Assembly: GCF_018991925.1 (NCBI RefSeq)
Contig: NW_024737042.1
Location: 21,064,518-21,128,517, forward strand
DNA length: 64,000 nucleotides
Direction: 5' to 3'
Source of the DNA: Homarus americanus
Taxonomy: Eukaryota > Arthropoda > Malacostraca > Decapoda > Nephropidae
Below the pieces are notes generated by a model. The model saw nothing but the letters and a program-made list of their open reading frames with translations, did no database searches and was not told the origin of the DNA. Below are positions 1 through 11,340 of this stretch, piece by piece; within the stretch, counting starts at the first letter, position 1; the number at the start of each line of letters is the position of its first letter. Made by a program: the position numbers and the translations under genes.

Positions 1-1259
1 TTGTTTGGACTTACTTCCTAGCCTCCCATTAGTCCCTGTTCACCTAGAAAGTAAAGTAGGTACCTGTTGTAAGTCGAAAGTTGCGAATTCATATCCAGGG
101 AGTTGTTGGAGCTTCCAATAACTTGATGACATAAACCACTGGCTCTCCAGGCTTCTATGCCCTTGACTCTTCGGGCTTCTACGCCTTTAACTCTCAAGAC
201 ATAAAGGCAAGCATGAACTTAGCATGCTTCCTTGTTGGGCACTGTAAACGCTTCTGCGCTTCACCTTACACAAGGATGTAGGGGAGTGCCCAATAAAAAA
301 AATAAAACAGCCACAAATTATGTATTGTGTGGTATACAATGATCTGTATGACACGTCGTGGAATGTGTTGTCTTATAACACAATATAATTATATAGTTAC
401 AATTGCTACCATCATTGAAATGCTCATGATGTTCAGCATACACTATTAACGGTAAGTGAGCACACTCCTAAATATATGAAGCTTGCATATTGTGGTGGGG
501 TGTTTAAACACTGGAGACCTAATGACGAGTTGTCTAACTCCTGGGTCTTCACTGTGGGTGTTCCAGTTATGGGTTGAGGAGAACCCATGCAAGACAATGA
601 ATAATGTTACCACGGCCACCTCACGTTCCCTTATGAGAGAAGAGGTTGGCCAAAGCCTTATTCTTCTCTATCAGCAAGAGCTGAGAATGGGATGTATAGA
701 ATACTTCGAGGTGACGGTAACCCGAAACAAAGTTCACATGGATTCGATGTGGGTCACTGAGCGTTACTGTAGTGGTGGTGGTGGTGGTGTAGTTGTGCGT
801 GTGTTGTGACGGGCGGCCTTCCCCCCCACCCCCCCACACACACGGCCTTTTAAGGTCATGAGGGGTAGGGGTAGGGGTTGGAACTTGGAAGAATTGGAAC
901 ACTCCCCTAGATAATGTCTGAATACTATTTTACAATACTGATAACTTTTTCACTCCACTCTTTTTAACATAAGTATATAATTATATAATATTGCATATTA
1001 TCACAAATACTTATTAAGCAAAGGATGGGTGGAATATAAATAAATATTACCATAATCTCTTTGTCGGAATCCTTATTTCACTTTTATCCTGAATATACTC
1101 CATTCTTTAAAGTATCATTGTGACCTGAGCGGCAATAAACACCCAGGGCACTGCACCTGTTCCATGAATCCGTAACCTTAAAGAAACAACTGTAAGACAA
1201 AACGTAGTTAAAAAGGCAGCTTGAAATTATGGTGGTATAAATAATAAATAAACCTGCCT
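1..1259. other. No recognisable gene or element
   Basis: AT-rich sequence with short runs of simple repeat, for example GT/GGT-rich DNA near 770-800 and a C/A-rich run near 822-842. The open frames here are short, of biased composition and unlike any protein I know. I see nothing to annotate as a gene. Confidence 0.6.
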
Positions 1260-1666
1260 TTGGGTATGACTTTGCTTGGGAGATTGGTATCCCCGCATCC
1301 CCTGAGCAACGCTCTTGTGCATTATGCAGAAGACCCAACAGCAGCACCCTTATCCACTACCTCCTAAGATGTCCCCACACACTACGCTTCCGTGACGCCT
1401 GCTGGACCACCACTCCACGACCCCCTGACGGAGACACGATGATCCTCCCCAAACTGGCCAGATATTTTGTAAATAATATTGATTATGTGTTAAAGGAATA
1501 TCCTTCCTTCCTTAGGCTTTAGTAAGCCCCTTTATAATATTTATACTGTATATACTTGTCACACTTGCCAGATGCTTCTGGTGTCATTGTACAAGGGTAC
1601 CTAGTGACAGCACTAGGATCCCGCTTCCTCTATCAAGGAATAAACAATTGAAATTGAATTGAATTG
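1260..1666 (+). mobile_element. 5'-truncated non-LTR retrotransposon with 14-bp TSD
   Basis: A 407-bp insertion is bounded by a perfect 14-bp duplication, AAATAAACCTGCCT, at 1246-1259 and 1667-1680. Inside are the end of an ORF2-like frame, a roughly 120-bp 3' UTR and a tail of TTGAA units (1648-1666). A severely 5'-truncated copy flanked by a long TSD and ending in a short-unit tail is the usual product of target-primed reverse transcription. The clade is not certain; the zinc-finger C-terminus fits the Jockey/I group. Confidence 0.85.
1262..1522 (+). pseudogene. LINE ORF2 C-terminal fragment
   Basis: The open frame runs from the truncation point to TAG at 1520-1522, about 86 codons. It contains CALCRRPN, then HYLLRC and FRDA: the CxxC...H...C zinc-finger-like motif often found downstream of the RT domain in I/Jockey-group LINEs. 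Everything upstream (endonuclease and RT) is missing because of 5' truncation. There are no internal stops, so the copy may be fairly young. The exact clade is undetermined. Confidence 0.75.
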
Positions 1667-1680
1667 AAATAAACCTGCCT

Positions 1681-3759
1681 CTCATCCAGCCCCCACCTCC
1701 TCTATTCCACCCTCCTCCCCCACACAAACACACACTACAGTGGGCGACATCTGTTGGCCGACCATAGCATTTCCCCCAGCTGTTTCGAAACTTCAGACTC
1801 AAGGCTATTCGAATCCTCACTGTCGATGGGTAGTGGACACGACTTTTGTGCACGATAGTACATATATGGTGGTGGGAATAAGTTAATAAATGTTTATATT
1901 TTTTTTTTACTTGTTTAGGTTTTGACCTGTTAACTTGACCTTTGTTGGGAGAACTTGGAAATAAGAATATAATAATAAATTGATATATATTTGAAAGACT
2001 TAGTAATTTGTGTTTATGTAACGATCTACCCAAGGGTCGTAACAGCGAATATCAAACGACGTAATGGCAATGATGAGAGAGGTGAGGCAGTTGTGTCTGT
2101 ACAATTAAAAAAAATTAGGTGTCGCTAATGACTCCTTACAAACAATTTATGAATTCGATTAATTTTCTACTGAAGGCGCCACACACTGGTCCAGACTACC
2201 TATTAGAAATGTGCCATCAAGCTTATTATCGCGTTCGATTGTTTTTGTGATGAAGAAAAGGATCTCGACATGGTATACGATTATTACCCACGCAACTAAA
2301 GTCAACAAGAAACACTGATGACAGGTCGTCTTAGTCGTCTTTGATGGTGAAATCATAAAGTAGGTTAGGTTAGGTTATAAAAGAGGTTAGGTACTAACAT
2401 CCAAAAAAACGAATGTCTAAATAAGCATAGAAATAAGCTGTAAATTGATAACTAAAAAAAAAAGTGACAGGAAATGTCCCCCAAATCGTAAAGTCGCTGT
2501 TTAACCAACAAATTGTGTTTATCATCTGGGTACGTATAGGAGGACGGAGAGGCGAGAGGGTTGCCAGCTGAACACTCCCATACTCGAGAAGCTCTGTAAC
2601 CAAGAGCTGTTTCTACCTACCATTACTAACTTCCTTGGTGTTCAGGTTCAAGTTATAGTTAAAGGGTTAACATGGCCGTATGTCATTTAGCGCAACATAA
2701 ATGACCGGAAAAACACCTTCTTTGACAAAACAGCCTTACGTCTATGATTTTGTATCATCTGTCGCCATGTGGTAATGATTGTTATTTCTGTAAGACTTTT
2801 TAGCAAATAGATCAGTAAATATTTTAGAAAGTGCTTCAGGCCTTTCCAATTAAATACTGTATATGTGTTATTGACATTGGAATTTAATTCCGTATTTCAC
2901 GGAAACCATCAGTCGCGACAACGAGTAAAATCAAGAGTCTACTGGAGTAGTGACACATGACTCAGCTCCACCCGTAGTCACTAATGAGAGTATTTACGCA
3001 GCTACTGGACGCCTTCTTGTTGCCACCAAGCCCCTCCGTTCACATTGACCTGTGGAGTCACGCAGATCTTATTCCTGGTTGGAAGTGGACATAGTGTGTA
3101 ATGTATAATGCCGTGCTGCTGTGCCATCGGAGAAGGGATTTAAACCGTACAGATTTCCTCCAAACCCAGAAAGAAGGAAAATATGGGTAAACAAAGTCAG
3201 TCGTCTGGATTGGAAACAGTCTCCCTCATCTTATTTGTGTCAGGTATGTCTTATGGCTGTGTTGTCATGCACTAAGTGAGCAGGTTCACTAGTTGAGAAG
3301 CTCGCTCTTATTTTCCATAGAAATCAGTATAAAATATAAGAGATACACGAGGAATAAGGACAAATGAAGAATCCGTGTAGCCTATTAAAAGTTGCAAAAA
3401 CAAATTCTAGTCGCTTATTATGCTTTATTTATTTCCCTTGTTTTATATTAGCTGTGTCCTTGTGTTATTCTTGCCTGACTGAAAAATTACCTGCACCAGC
3501 CTTCTAATTGTCATAACACTTTGCAGGAACACTTTGAGGGTGATCAATTTGAGAACAAGCGAATAGATGGCAAACGGAAGCTCAAATGGACTGCAGTACC
3601 AACTCTTTTCTCTCAATGCAGTGTTCCCAAGTGTTGGAAATCTCCTGTTATGTGAAACCGCTCTGGCTCTTCTACAGAAGAACATATGAAAAGTTATGTT
3701 CATTCTGATCACAAATACTGTGACATGCAACCAAGTGATAAGACATCGACTGTCTGTAA
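1681..3759. other. Unannotated intergenic DNA
   Basis: No coding or repeat family recognised across 2 kb. A short TTAGG-type run (about three units) lies at 2361-2376, too short to call telomeric. The longest minus-strand frames (for example 3443-3730) have no recognisable domain. Confidence 0.5.
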
Positions 3760-3865
3760 GTTTCCATTACAATATTATAGAGTATTGACAAACCAAATAT
3801 CCACAAATTATATATATTTATAATTACTACTATCTATCTATAGATAGAAAGATAGATTTATAGAT
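3760..3865 (+). repeat. Left half of a palindromic (MITE-like) element split by element A
   Basis: Positions 3760-3836 are a near-perfect reverse complement of 23947-24022 (starting GTTTCCATTACAATATTATA). The two arms lie immediately outside the LTRs of element A, whose TSD AGAT is at 3862-3865 and 23947-23950. The simplest reading is a hairpin-like non-autonomous DNA element of about 180 bp that was the landing site of element A. I could not find a TSD for the palindrome itself. Confidence 0.6.
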
Positions 3866-4344
3866 TATAAGCTTTGGGTAGAGCTCCCTCTTAACTTGGC
3901 TTATATATAAATAAGTTAAGGGGTAAAGTTACAAACCCAAAATGGTCTTTTCTCCATTTATTGATAAACTGAAAATATCACAGGCTATTAGCATAAGCAC
4001 CGTAAATAACACTGTAAGCTGTGAGTGTTAGTTAAAGGACAGGGCTCAGCTGGGCTGAGTTAAGTCACCCGTCCGTTTCTCGTGAGAGTCAAGTGTAAAC
4101 TGAGGTCCTGAGGACTGGTGCCTGTGAGGGGAGGTGTCTCTGAGAAGAGGGGGGCCTCTGAAGGAGATGCCGGGTTAACCCTAAAATCTCAAGGTCAGCC
4201 TACTAAGGAATTTCCCCTCACGTGAACAGCACAAGGCTCCTCACAGCTTATGGAAGATTACAGTAGGGTGGTTGTATTATATAAACTAAATGAATTAACC
4301 CAAATTTATATAATTGTTATTGCCATTAGACAAGGGCTAATACA
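3866..4344 (-). repeat. 3' LTR of element A
   Basis: This matches 23481-23946 with scattered substitutions and a small indel (extra bases near 4075-4090). On the minus strand it begins TGTATTAGCC and ends GCTTATA, so the terminal CA is not canonical. An A-rich purine tract is not obvious just upstream of the LTR start. The adjacent AGAT at 3862-3865 is one TSD copy. Confidence 0.8.
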
Positions 4345-5134
4345 TCGCATTACTGCCAATATTACACAGTAGTGGGAATAGTTGAACTGAGTATAACAAA
4401 TCCTGTGAAAAAGAAATAGCAGTTTATCTTCAATATTAGTAAAAAGTTGACTCTTTCAGATAAGGAATAATTTTAATTTAGCTAATATAAGATTGAATTC
4501 ATTGAGTCAAAATAGAAACAAAAAACAAAAAAAAACAACAAAAAAACACACACAACCACCCAAAACCAAACAAACACCACCACAAAAATTCTTCAGGAAA
4601 AGAAACAAAGTTAATATGTATAGATTCGGCGCTGTACGAACGTTAGTTTGTATGATCGCCAATTCGCATATTCCGTCTGAGAATGAACGCGCACACGTAG
4701 GCTGGGCATATGTTAAAATGTATACGCGGAAGCTTACACCATTGATCCTTACCCCAAAGATCATCCCTTTCAAGGTAGTCTTCATGTGGTAAGAATGGGT
4801 GGTACATCCAGAGTAAACAGTGTATTATCAGAGTATAATAGGAAAGGTTCACCATACCATGCATTAAAATTGCTATTTGTAAAGGCTTCGAAAGGTACCG
4901 CATACACATGCTGTGCATCCACTCGTCCTAACCCTGCATCAACCATACTTGCAATTAGTTCACTTTCGTTAATTGATATAGCTTGAGTTGAAGTTTTTGT
5001 AGCATGCATAATGCTTGAAAAAATAATCATTCCAGTATAGGCACTGAATTGACGAAATTATATAAAATTAAATTAATGATTAGACTCAGAAATCTTTTCG
5101 TGTTAATATCATTGTAAAAATGTCAGGAACATTA
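4345..5134 (-). other. Element A post-pol region with an unrecognised short ORF
   Basis: This is the stretch between the end of pol and the 3' LTR. It contains an 82-codon minus-strand frame at 4782-5030 and an overlapping one at 4643-4918, neither with a domain I recognise. A third, env-like ORF sits here in some gypsy elements, but nothing visible (signal peptide, clear membrane anchor) supports that. An A/C-rich low-complexity run occupies 4510-4590. Confidence 0.45.
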
Positions 5135-6478
5135 TTATATGCGTTTTGCCGAACGTAGTTTTAAACAATAATCATCAGATACACTGGGTGTATTTGACGT
5201 GTTTGCTGTTTGAACAGTTGTGTCTGGGACAACGGTGTCTGGGATATCATTATCATTCGTGGGGAATGAATCTGAATGAACCATTTTAAGTCTGTCCGCA
5301 TGAACAAAGTCTGAAGTTTGTGAGTTTGGCTTCAAAATTTTTAATTTCTTGCACACTTCTTTAGCAATAATGCGGAATGGTCCGTCAAACTTGGATGAAA
5401 GCTTGGACTTTCATTTAGGTTCTCGCACCATAACAGCATCGCCTATTTCTAGTATAACAGGCTTCGCTTGTTTATGCTGCTTGTATATCATTTCAGCACG
5501 TGACGCTGTTAAATGTTTAGGTACTTGGCCATGAATATCCGTGAATACGTTGATTTGCCCCGTAGCGAAATCGTCCACGTTATACACTGGGCATGGCTTG
5601 TCTGTAAGTACGTCATACGGTAGACGTTTGTCTATGCCATAAACAATATAATAGGGTGATTTGCCTGTAGAGCTGTTGATCGACCGATTAATAGATGCAG
5701 CGACTTGCGGTAACCAATCTTCCCATGCATAATGCATTTGAGTAGCTATTGGACGAAGAATCTCTAGGATTTTGCGATTGGTTCTTTCAACAAGGCCATT
5801 AGCCTGTGGATGATAGGCTGCGATAAAACTTTGTTGGATGTCGTATTGTCGACATATTTGCGCTACAAGTTGGTTCTTGAACTCTAATCCGTTGTCGGAG
5901 AAAAGAACCTTGGGCTTAGTAAGAGGACATATAAGGTGAGTAACTAAAGCATAAGCTACAGATTCGGCTGTTTTATCCTTCAGTAGAACTAAAATCACAA
6001 ATCTAGAAAAATAATCCACACACACTAGGACGTACGAGGATCCTTGATGACTCCTCGGAAGTTGTAACAAGTCGATCGCGACTGTGTCAAACGGACGTTC
6101 TGGTGTAGGATATTGTAGAATTGGAGCCGGTGCCCTTGTAGTACCCTTTTGTTGAGCAAATGACAAACACTTAGCAATATGCAATTCTATGTCTTTCTTC
6201 ATAGTATTCCAAAAATACTTCTTTCTGACCTCCGCCAAACATTTGTCACGACCGGGGTGACCTGTTTGGGGAGCATCGTTATACAACAATAATATCGTTT
6301 CACGAAGTGTATCAGGTACGACAATTTGTGTAACAATACCCTCAGTTGTCTGCTTGGAGCGAAGGAGTATGTCTCGTCGTAGTTCAAATTGATTGAACGG
6401 AAGAGGTAACAATGGAAGATTAGCCTCCTCCCCCGACTCTAGAGCGATAATGACAGTAGACCACAATGGATCGAGTCG
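5135..6478 (-). pseudogene. Element A integrase region of pol
   Basis: This frame continues from RNase H and is interrupted by TAA (6479-6481) and TGA (about 5408-5410). The N-terminal zinc-binding region has GHPGRDKC and then CLSF where CxxC is expected, so the second cysteine appears lost. The catalytic core shows the first Asp in AIDLLQLP, the second in FSDNGLEFKN and Glu in GLVERTNRK, so the DDE triad is present. A C-terminal GDAVMVREPK stretch and, after the TGA, a DGPFR motif match the GPY/F-type tail of gypsy integrases. No chromodomain is seen. The two stops and the damaged zinc site make it non-functional. Confidence 0.9.
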
Positions 6479-7290
6479 TTATTCATCCCTTACTTGCGAG
6501 TGGGAGAACGATGATAGAGGCATCACTGGTGCTATGTTTCTGGACAAAGCGTCTGCGACCACATTCGCTCTTCCCGGTAAATACTTGAACTCGGGTTCAA
6601 ACTCTTGAATGGTCAGATACCAGCATACTAGTCTACCTAAAAGATTTTTGACGCGGAACAGCTCTGTCACTGCCACGTGATCTGTATAGACAGTTATTTT
6701 ATAACCAAAGATTATGTCTTTAAACTTCTTCAGTGCCCAAACAACAGCTAACGTTTCTAGATGCGTTACTGAATAACGTGTTTCGCCATTGTTAAGTTTA
6801 CGACTTGCAAAAGCAATCACTCTTTATTTTCCTCGTGTGTCCAGCTGCATAAGTACAGCGTCGATTCCCTGTATTGAGGCGTCGGTACACAGAGTAAATT
6901 CTTGAGAGTAGTCAGGAAATGCTAAAACTGGGGCATTGGTAAGTGCAGTCTTCAATGCACTAAAACTATCTTCTTGCTCAGCATTCCATACAAATGTTGC
7001 ATCCTTCCTAAGTAGCTTAGCCAAGGGTGAAGCTAATGTCGCATAACCTTTAATAAAAGAACGACAATATCCAGATAAACCAAGAAAACTACATAATTTA
7101 TCAACAGTTGTAGGACGTGGGAACTGGGCAACAGCCTTAACTTTGTTATCAACTGTATGAATGCCATCACCGTCAACTACATGACCAAGGAATTGGATTC
7201 TGGATTTTAAAAATTCACATTTAGAAAGTTTGACTTTGAGTCCTGCTGTAGAAAGTTTTTGGAAAACTTCACGGAGTTTAGCAATAATGC
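6479..7290 (-). pseudogene. Element A RT thumb/connection and RNase H region
   Basis: Same frame as the integrase, broken by stops at about 6824 and 6479. It contains FLGLSGYCRSF (connection), FTLCTDASIQGIDAVL (first RNase H Asp), THLETLAVVWALKKF (Glu), VYTDHVAVTELF (Asp) and ANVVADALSR (final Asp). The four acidic RNase H positions are therefore recognisable. A frameshift near 7290 separates it from the RT palm. Confidence 0.88.
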
Positions 7291-8365
7291 TTATCTACAT
7301 CCTTACTGACTACGTTGAGATCATCTAAGTAGGCACATACTGTGGTCCCTATCAACCCTGCAAACAAGGTGTTGATCATCCTTTGAGAAGTCAGTGGGGC
7401 ATTTCTGAGACCAAAAGGCATCCTCAGAAATTCAAAATGGCCCAAACGAGTGCTAAAAGCAGTAATCTCTCGAGATTTTTCATCCAGAGGTATTTGCCAA
7501 TAACCGCTAAGCAAATCAAGGTTGCTAAATACAGCATTATCCTTGTCTAAGGATTGTAAAATATCACTCAAGACAGGCATTTGGTACCTATCTGGGAAAG
7601 TATTTTCATTGAAGCGCCTAAAATCAATTACTGGGCGCCAACCTCCATCCTTCTTAGGGACTAAAAATAGTGGACTATTGAAAGGGGATTTTGAATGTGT
7701 GATAACCTCTTGATCCAACATATCCTCAACCATATCCTGGACTACAGCGTGCTGGCTATGAGGTAGTCGGTAAGCTGGTATGTAAATTGGGTTTGTGCCC
7801 TGTTTTAGAGATATGTGATGTGAGGTTAAATTTGTGTGACCTAGATGTTCCCCTGATAAAGCTACAATGTTTCGGTAGTCGGCAAGCAACTCAACGAGCC
7901 TAGTCTTGCCTTTGGGGTACTCAATCACCTTGACATGTGGTGTTATTTGATCTATCCTCTCCTGTCTGGTTTCTTTAATTGAAGGTGAAACACTACCAAT
8001 TGGGAATTGAGTAGGCAGTTGGGCAACATGGTTATGATAAACTAGAAAATCACACGAATAACATCCTTCTTTCAATATTCGTAACGCACCTGTTCTGTTG
8101 AGAACTATAACGTCTGTTAAACCACCAGGACGAATCGTATTTAATGTAGATTCACACGATAAGCCTTTATACCTTGCATGTTTCCGTAAGACAGACTACT
8201 TCCGCCCACGTGTACACGTCAGGTAAAACAACAGTGGTTCTGGTGATTTCCTCTTTCTGAAAATGGAGAGTACCAGTTAAAATTGCAAGGGACGATCGTC
8301 CAACTATTTCTGCTATAAACACTCTGGGGAAGTGAGTCTGTGAGGTCTTGAACTCACTTTGACTC
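7278..8365 (-). pseudogene. Element A reverse transcriptase
   Basis: The open frame 7278-8075 carries the gypsy RT blocks in order: VPKKDGGWRPVIDFR, SNLDLLSGYWQIPL, LRMPFGLRNAP and the YLDD catalytic box (7321-7332). The stretch 8076-8365 is the protease-RT linker in shifted frames and ends where element B inserted. The frame is lost just after YLDD, near 7290. RT motifs are intact but the polyprotein is broken. Confidence 0.9.
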
Positions 8366-9171
8366 TGTTACGACCGTGTTGTATTTTTCTATTATTTTTT
8401 ATAACATGCTTCCATGTTGTTCCATATTATTCTTGTAATGATGTGTAATATTTACTATTATATATTCTGGTCACCTTACCCTGTTCTGTTAAGGTTTTAA
8501 CTATTATTATTTGTTCAAGCCCATCTTATTTCTTCATTTAGTATTGTAACAAGCATTCTTTGTTTCTCTAACGAACATCTGCATCGTTAAACAACCCATG
8601 TTTCACCTGCATGTCACACTGGTGGGAGCCGACCTTATATATAGTACCCCACCAGCAGACTGAGTTCAGTCCAGTCCTCTTGTCATTCAGTTCACGTTCT
8701 TTTGAGTGAGACCCGTCACCTGTTACTTATACTTTATTTTATTTCTGTGTTGTTCCTGTCGCCACCAATGTGGTATATCTATGTGAGTACCTATTCATGT
8801 CTCTTATGTGTCCATCAGTGCTTGCTTAGTAACATTTAAGTAATTCAGTGTTGTTTCACGATAGTTAATTTCAGTGTTAGTCATTTTATATGTTTATGCA
8901 GTGCTAACGTAATCCAATGCTTTATTTTTATTCTATATATTTAAGCAGTTCTTTTGATGTTTCGATGTTTTAGTATCATTTGTGTCTTAAAAGTTTCGAT
9001 AGTGAATAAATTTGTTGTGACAGCCTACGAGGCTCTTTATTGTGTTAGTAATTAATTTAATTAAATTCTTAAAGGTTTACTTTATTTATTTTTATTCCCT
9101 TTTGATTTACTTCGCTTTTTTTTTTACGCCTAGAACCTGGATATTAAAGTAAATTAAGAGACGGCGTAACA
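8366..9171 (+). repeat. 5' LTR of element B
   Basis: 806 bp, starting TGTTACGACCG and ending GACGGCGTAACA, with a 7-bp terminal inverted repeat (TGTTACG/CGTAACA). A TATATATAG box lies near 8635-8642. It matches the solo LTR at 50402-51170 over its length, whereas the 3' LTR of the same element lacks about 200 bp. Confidence 0.92.
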
Positions 9172-9173
9172 GT

Positions 9174-9195
9174 TTTGGCGACCCTGCCCAGATTC
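9174..9195 (+). promoter_or_regulatory. Probable primer-binding site of element B
   Basis: Starts two to three bases after the 5' LTR with TGGCGACCCTGCCC. The leading TGG complements the CCA end of a tRNA. The tRNA species was not identified. Confidence 0.6.
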
Positions 9196-9261
9196 ACTTA
9201 CGACCTTTTGACACTTGTGATATTCTTTTTGTGTTTTATTTTTTTTTCTTAACTACCCATC

Positions 9262-10480
9262 ATGATTATCATTAGCCAAGATGATGTGGCTGCATTTGCA
9301 TCAAGTAATCCTTCCATTGAGGAAGTTTCAGAGTTAAATGCACATGAGTTAAGATGAATTTGCGAGTATTATGGTGTGGTAATTTCGAGCAGCGCCAGTA
9401 AAGTAAAGTTGTTTAGCCAGGTAAGAAGTCAGCTGTTTGGAGATAGTGTTGATGTTGGTTTAAGAGAAGACCATGGTGAAGCTGGTCAAGTTCACGTAGC
9501 TGAGTCACGTTCAGTGAATGATGATTTACGTCTTCTCTAGTCGCAAATAAAATTGAAAGAAGTTAGGATATGTCAGGCGGAAGCTGAAGCTAAAGCGAAA
9601 GAAGCTGAAGCTAAAGCGAAAGAAGCTGATTCAGAAAACTTGCGTCTGCGTATACAGCTCGGTCAGAGTAACCCTTCTGACACCGATGGCCTCACCCCCA
9701 GATCTAGTTTTTCTCATTTTGATCCAGCACGTGCTGCTAGGCTAATGCCCACATTTTCAGAGGAAACAGTTGATGAGTTTTTCAAGCTTTCGAGAGACTT
9801 GCTACCACTTTAAAGTGGCCTATAGAGTTTTGGCCCATTTTGCTTCAATAAGCGTTTGCAGGTAAGGCTCTGTGCTTTTTCGTCTCCTACAGATAGTGAC
9901 GCTAATGATTATTTATGTGTTAAGGAGGAAGTTTTGAAGTCTTATGCCCTTATTCCTGAAGCGTACAGACAACGTTTTCGTGGCCTCCGTAAGAAGGCAG
10001 AGCAGACCCACCTTGAATTTGCTAGGAGTAAGAGAGAGGTGTTCTCAAAGTGGTTACACTCCAAGGAAGTGAGTGAGTTTGACTCCTTGACTGAGTAAAT
10101 GCTCACAGAGGAATTTTTGAGAACCATCAACGAAGAGGTTGCAGTATACTTGTTAGATAGGGAATTTAGTACTATTGAAGAGGCTGCTAAGCATGCTGAT
10201 GGATTTGTTTTGAGACATGGTAGGACTAACAATGATGTTATGTCCCCACAGGTTCAAAGGACTTTTAATCCCTCTCTCCACAGAGCGAGACAAGGGAATA
10301 CTAATAATGGTTATTTTGTGCGTGACAGGAGGAGCTGGACGCGTTCGCCGCCTAATGGGGCATCCAAATTTTCTACATACGCTTGTAGTTTCTGTGGAAC
10401 GCCAGGTCATAAGGCAGAGTTTTGTTGGACAAGGCTGCAGCCAGATATGGGCAAACCAGCTATGATTGTTACTACGGAGG
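9262..10480 (+). pseudogene. Element B gag
   Basis: The ATG at 9262 opens a frame that is broken by stops at 9355, 9538, 9811, 9823 and 10096 but resumes in the same frame each time. The first about 60 codons look like a SAP-type helix-extension-helix (SELNAHELR, CEYYGVVISS). A charged repeat of AEAKAKE units follows at about 9580-9630. The stretch 9950-10230 (AYRQRFRGLRKKAEQTHLEF, EEAAKHADGFVLRH) resembles the helical SCAN-like capsid region of Gmr1-type gag. A zinc knuckle CSFCGTPGHKAEFC (CX2CX4HX4C) is at 10384-10425. Confidence 0.82.
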
Positions 10481-11340
10481 CTAATACGTCACCAGTCGGA
10501 ATGATGGCTGGTTTGAGCAAGGCTGACAACATGCCAATAGCGTTGGTTTCCACAAAAGGTGAAGCACGAGAGAGTGCAGTTTCGGTTCTCGCCTCACGAG
10601 ACTTTGATCTTTTCCAGGAGAGTTTTGCGAAGGACCCAGACGTTGGTACCTTTCGTCCCTTTTTGTCACAAGGCACGGTAGAAGTTGATGGTGTCGAAAC
10701 ACCAGTCACTATTTTGAGAGACTCGGGTTGTCTCCAAACTCTCATCAAAGAGGGTGTTGTTGCGGCGAGGAAGACTGACAAATACGTCGTTTTGGGGTCC
10801 CTTTGGGGTCAAGGTGTAGCTCCTTTGGTTTTAGTACTTGTCAAGTCTTCTTGTTTTTCAGGGATAGCTAACGTAGCCTGCGTGCACGAGCTGCCTGTTG
10901 CTGGAGTGGACCTCATACTCGGTAACGATTTGACGGAAGGTCAAATGGGGAACGTAACCCCACCTCCTGTGCTGCGGGAAAGACCAGAGTCTACCGCAGA
11001 GCTGCAACAACTTGAAGATGATATGCCCGGTGTTTTCCCTTTGTGTGCTGTGACTCGTTCTATGTCAATGACTAATGATCATAATGTAACTCCTGATGTC
11101 GATGATTCACTTTCCTTAGAAGAACTTTTTGCTAACCCAATTGCTTCCCAAGACATTTCTTCCACAGTTAATGCTGTGACCGGGAGAGTTGCTTTAATAG
11201 CTGCGCAAGAGCAAGATGATTCATTACGGCTCTTGTTTGACCAGGTGTCCGATTCTGCCAATGATTCAGGTCCTACCACGAGATATTTCAGTCAAGACGG
11301 TGTTTTGTGCCGCCTCTGGCTCCCACCGACTATGTCAGAG
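10481..11340 (+). pseudogene. Element B aspartic protease region
   Basis: In frame after the zinc knuckle. VTILRDSGCLQTLI gives the D-S-G active-site triad at 10720-10728, and VAGVDLILGNDL is the downstream hydrophobic-Gly motif of retropepsins. The DSGC(x)QTLI style is typical of SCAN-type gypsy elements. A linker of about 130 codons leads to integrase, and the frame shifts near 11340. Confidence 0.82.

Noticed and set aside
2361..2376. TTAGG repeats resembling arthropod telomere
   Set aside because: Only about three units; such short runs are common in arthropod DNA and give no evidence of a telomere or interstitial array.
3866..4344. Repeat pair 3866/23481 as two independent MITE copies
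   Set aside because: The AGAT TSD, the adjacent PBS-like motif and the gypsy genes between them fit LTRs of one element better.
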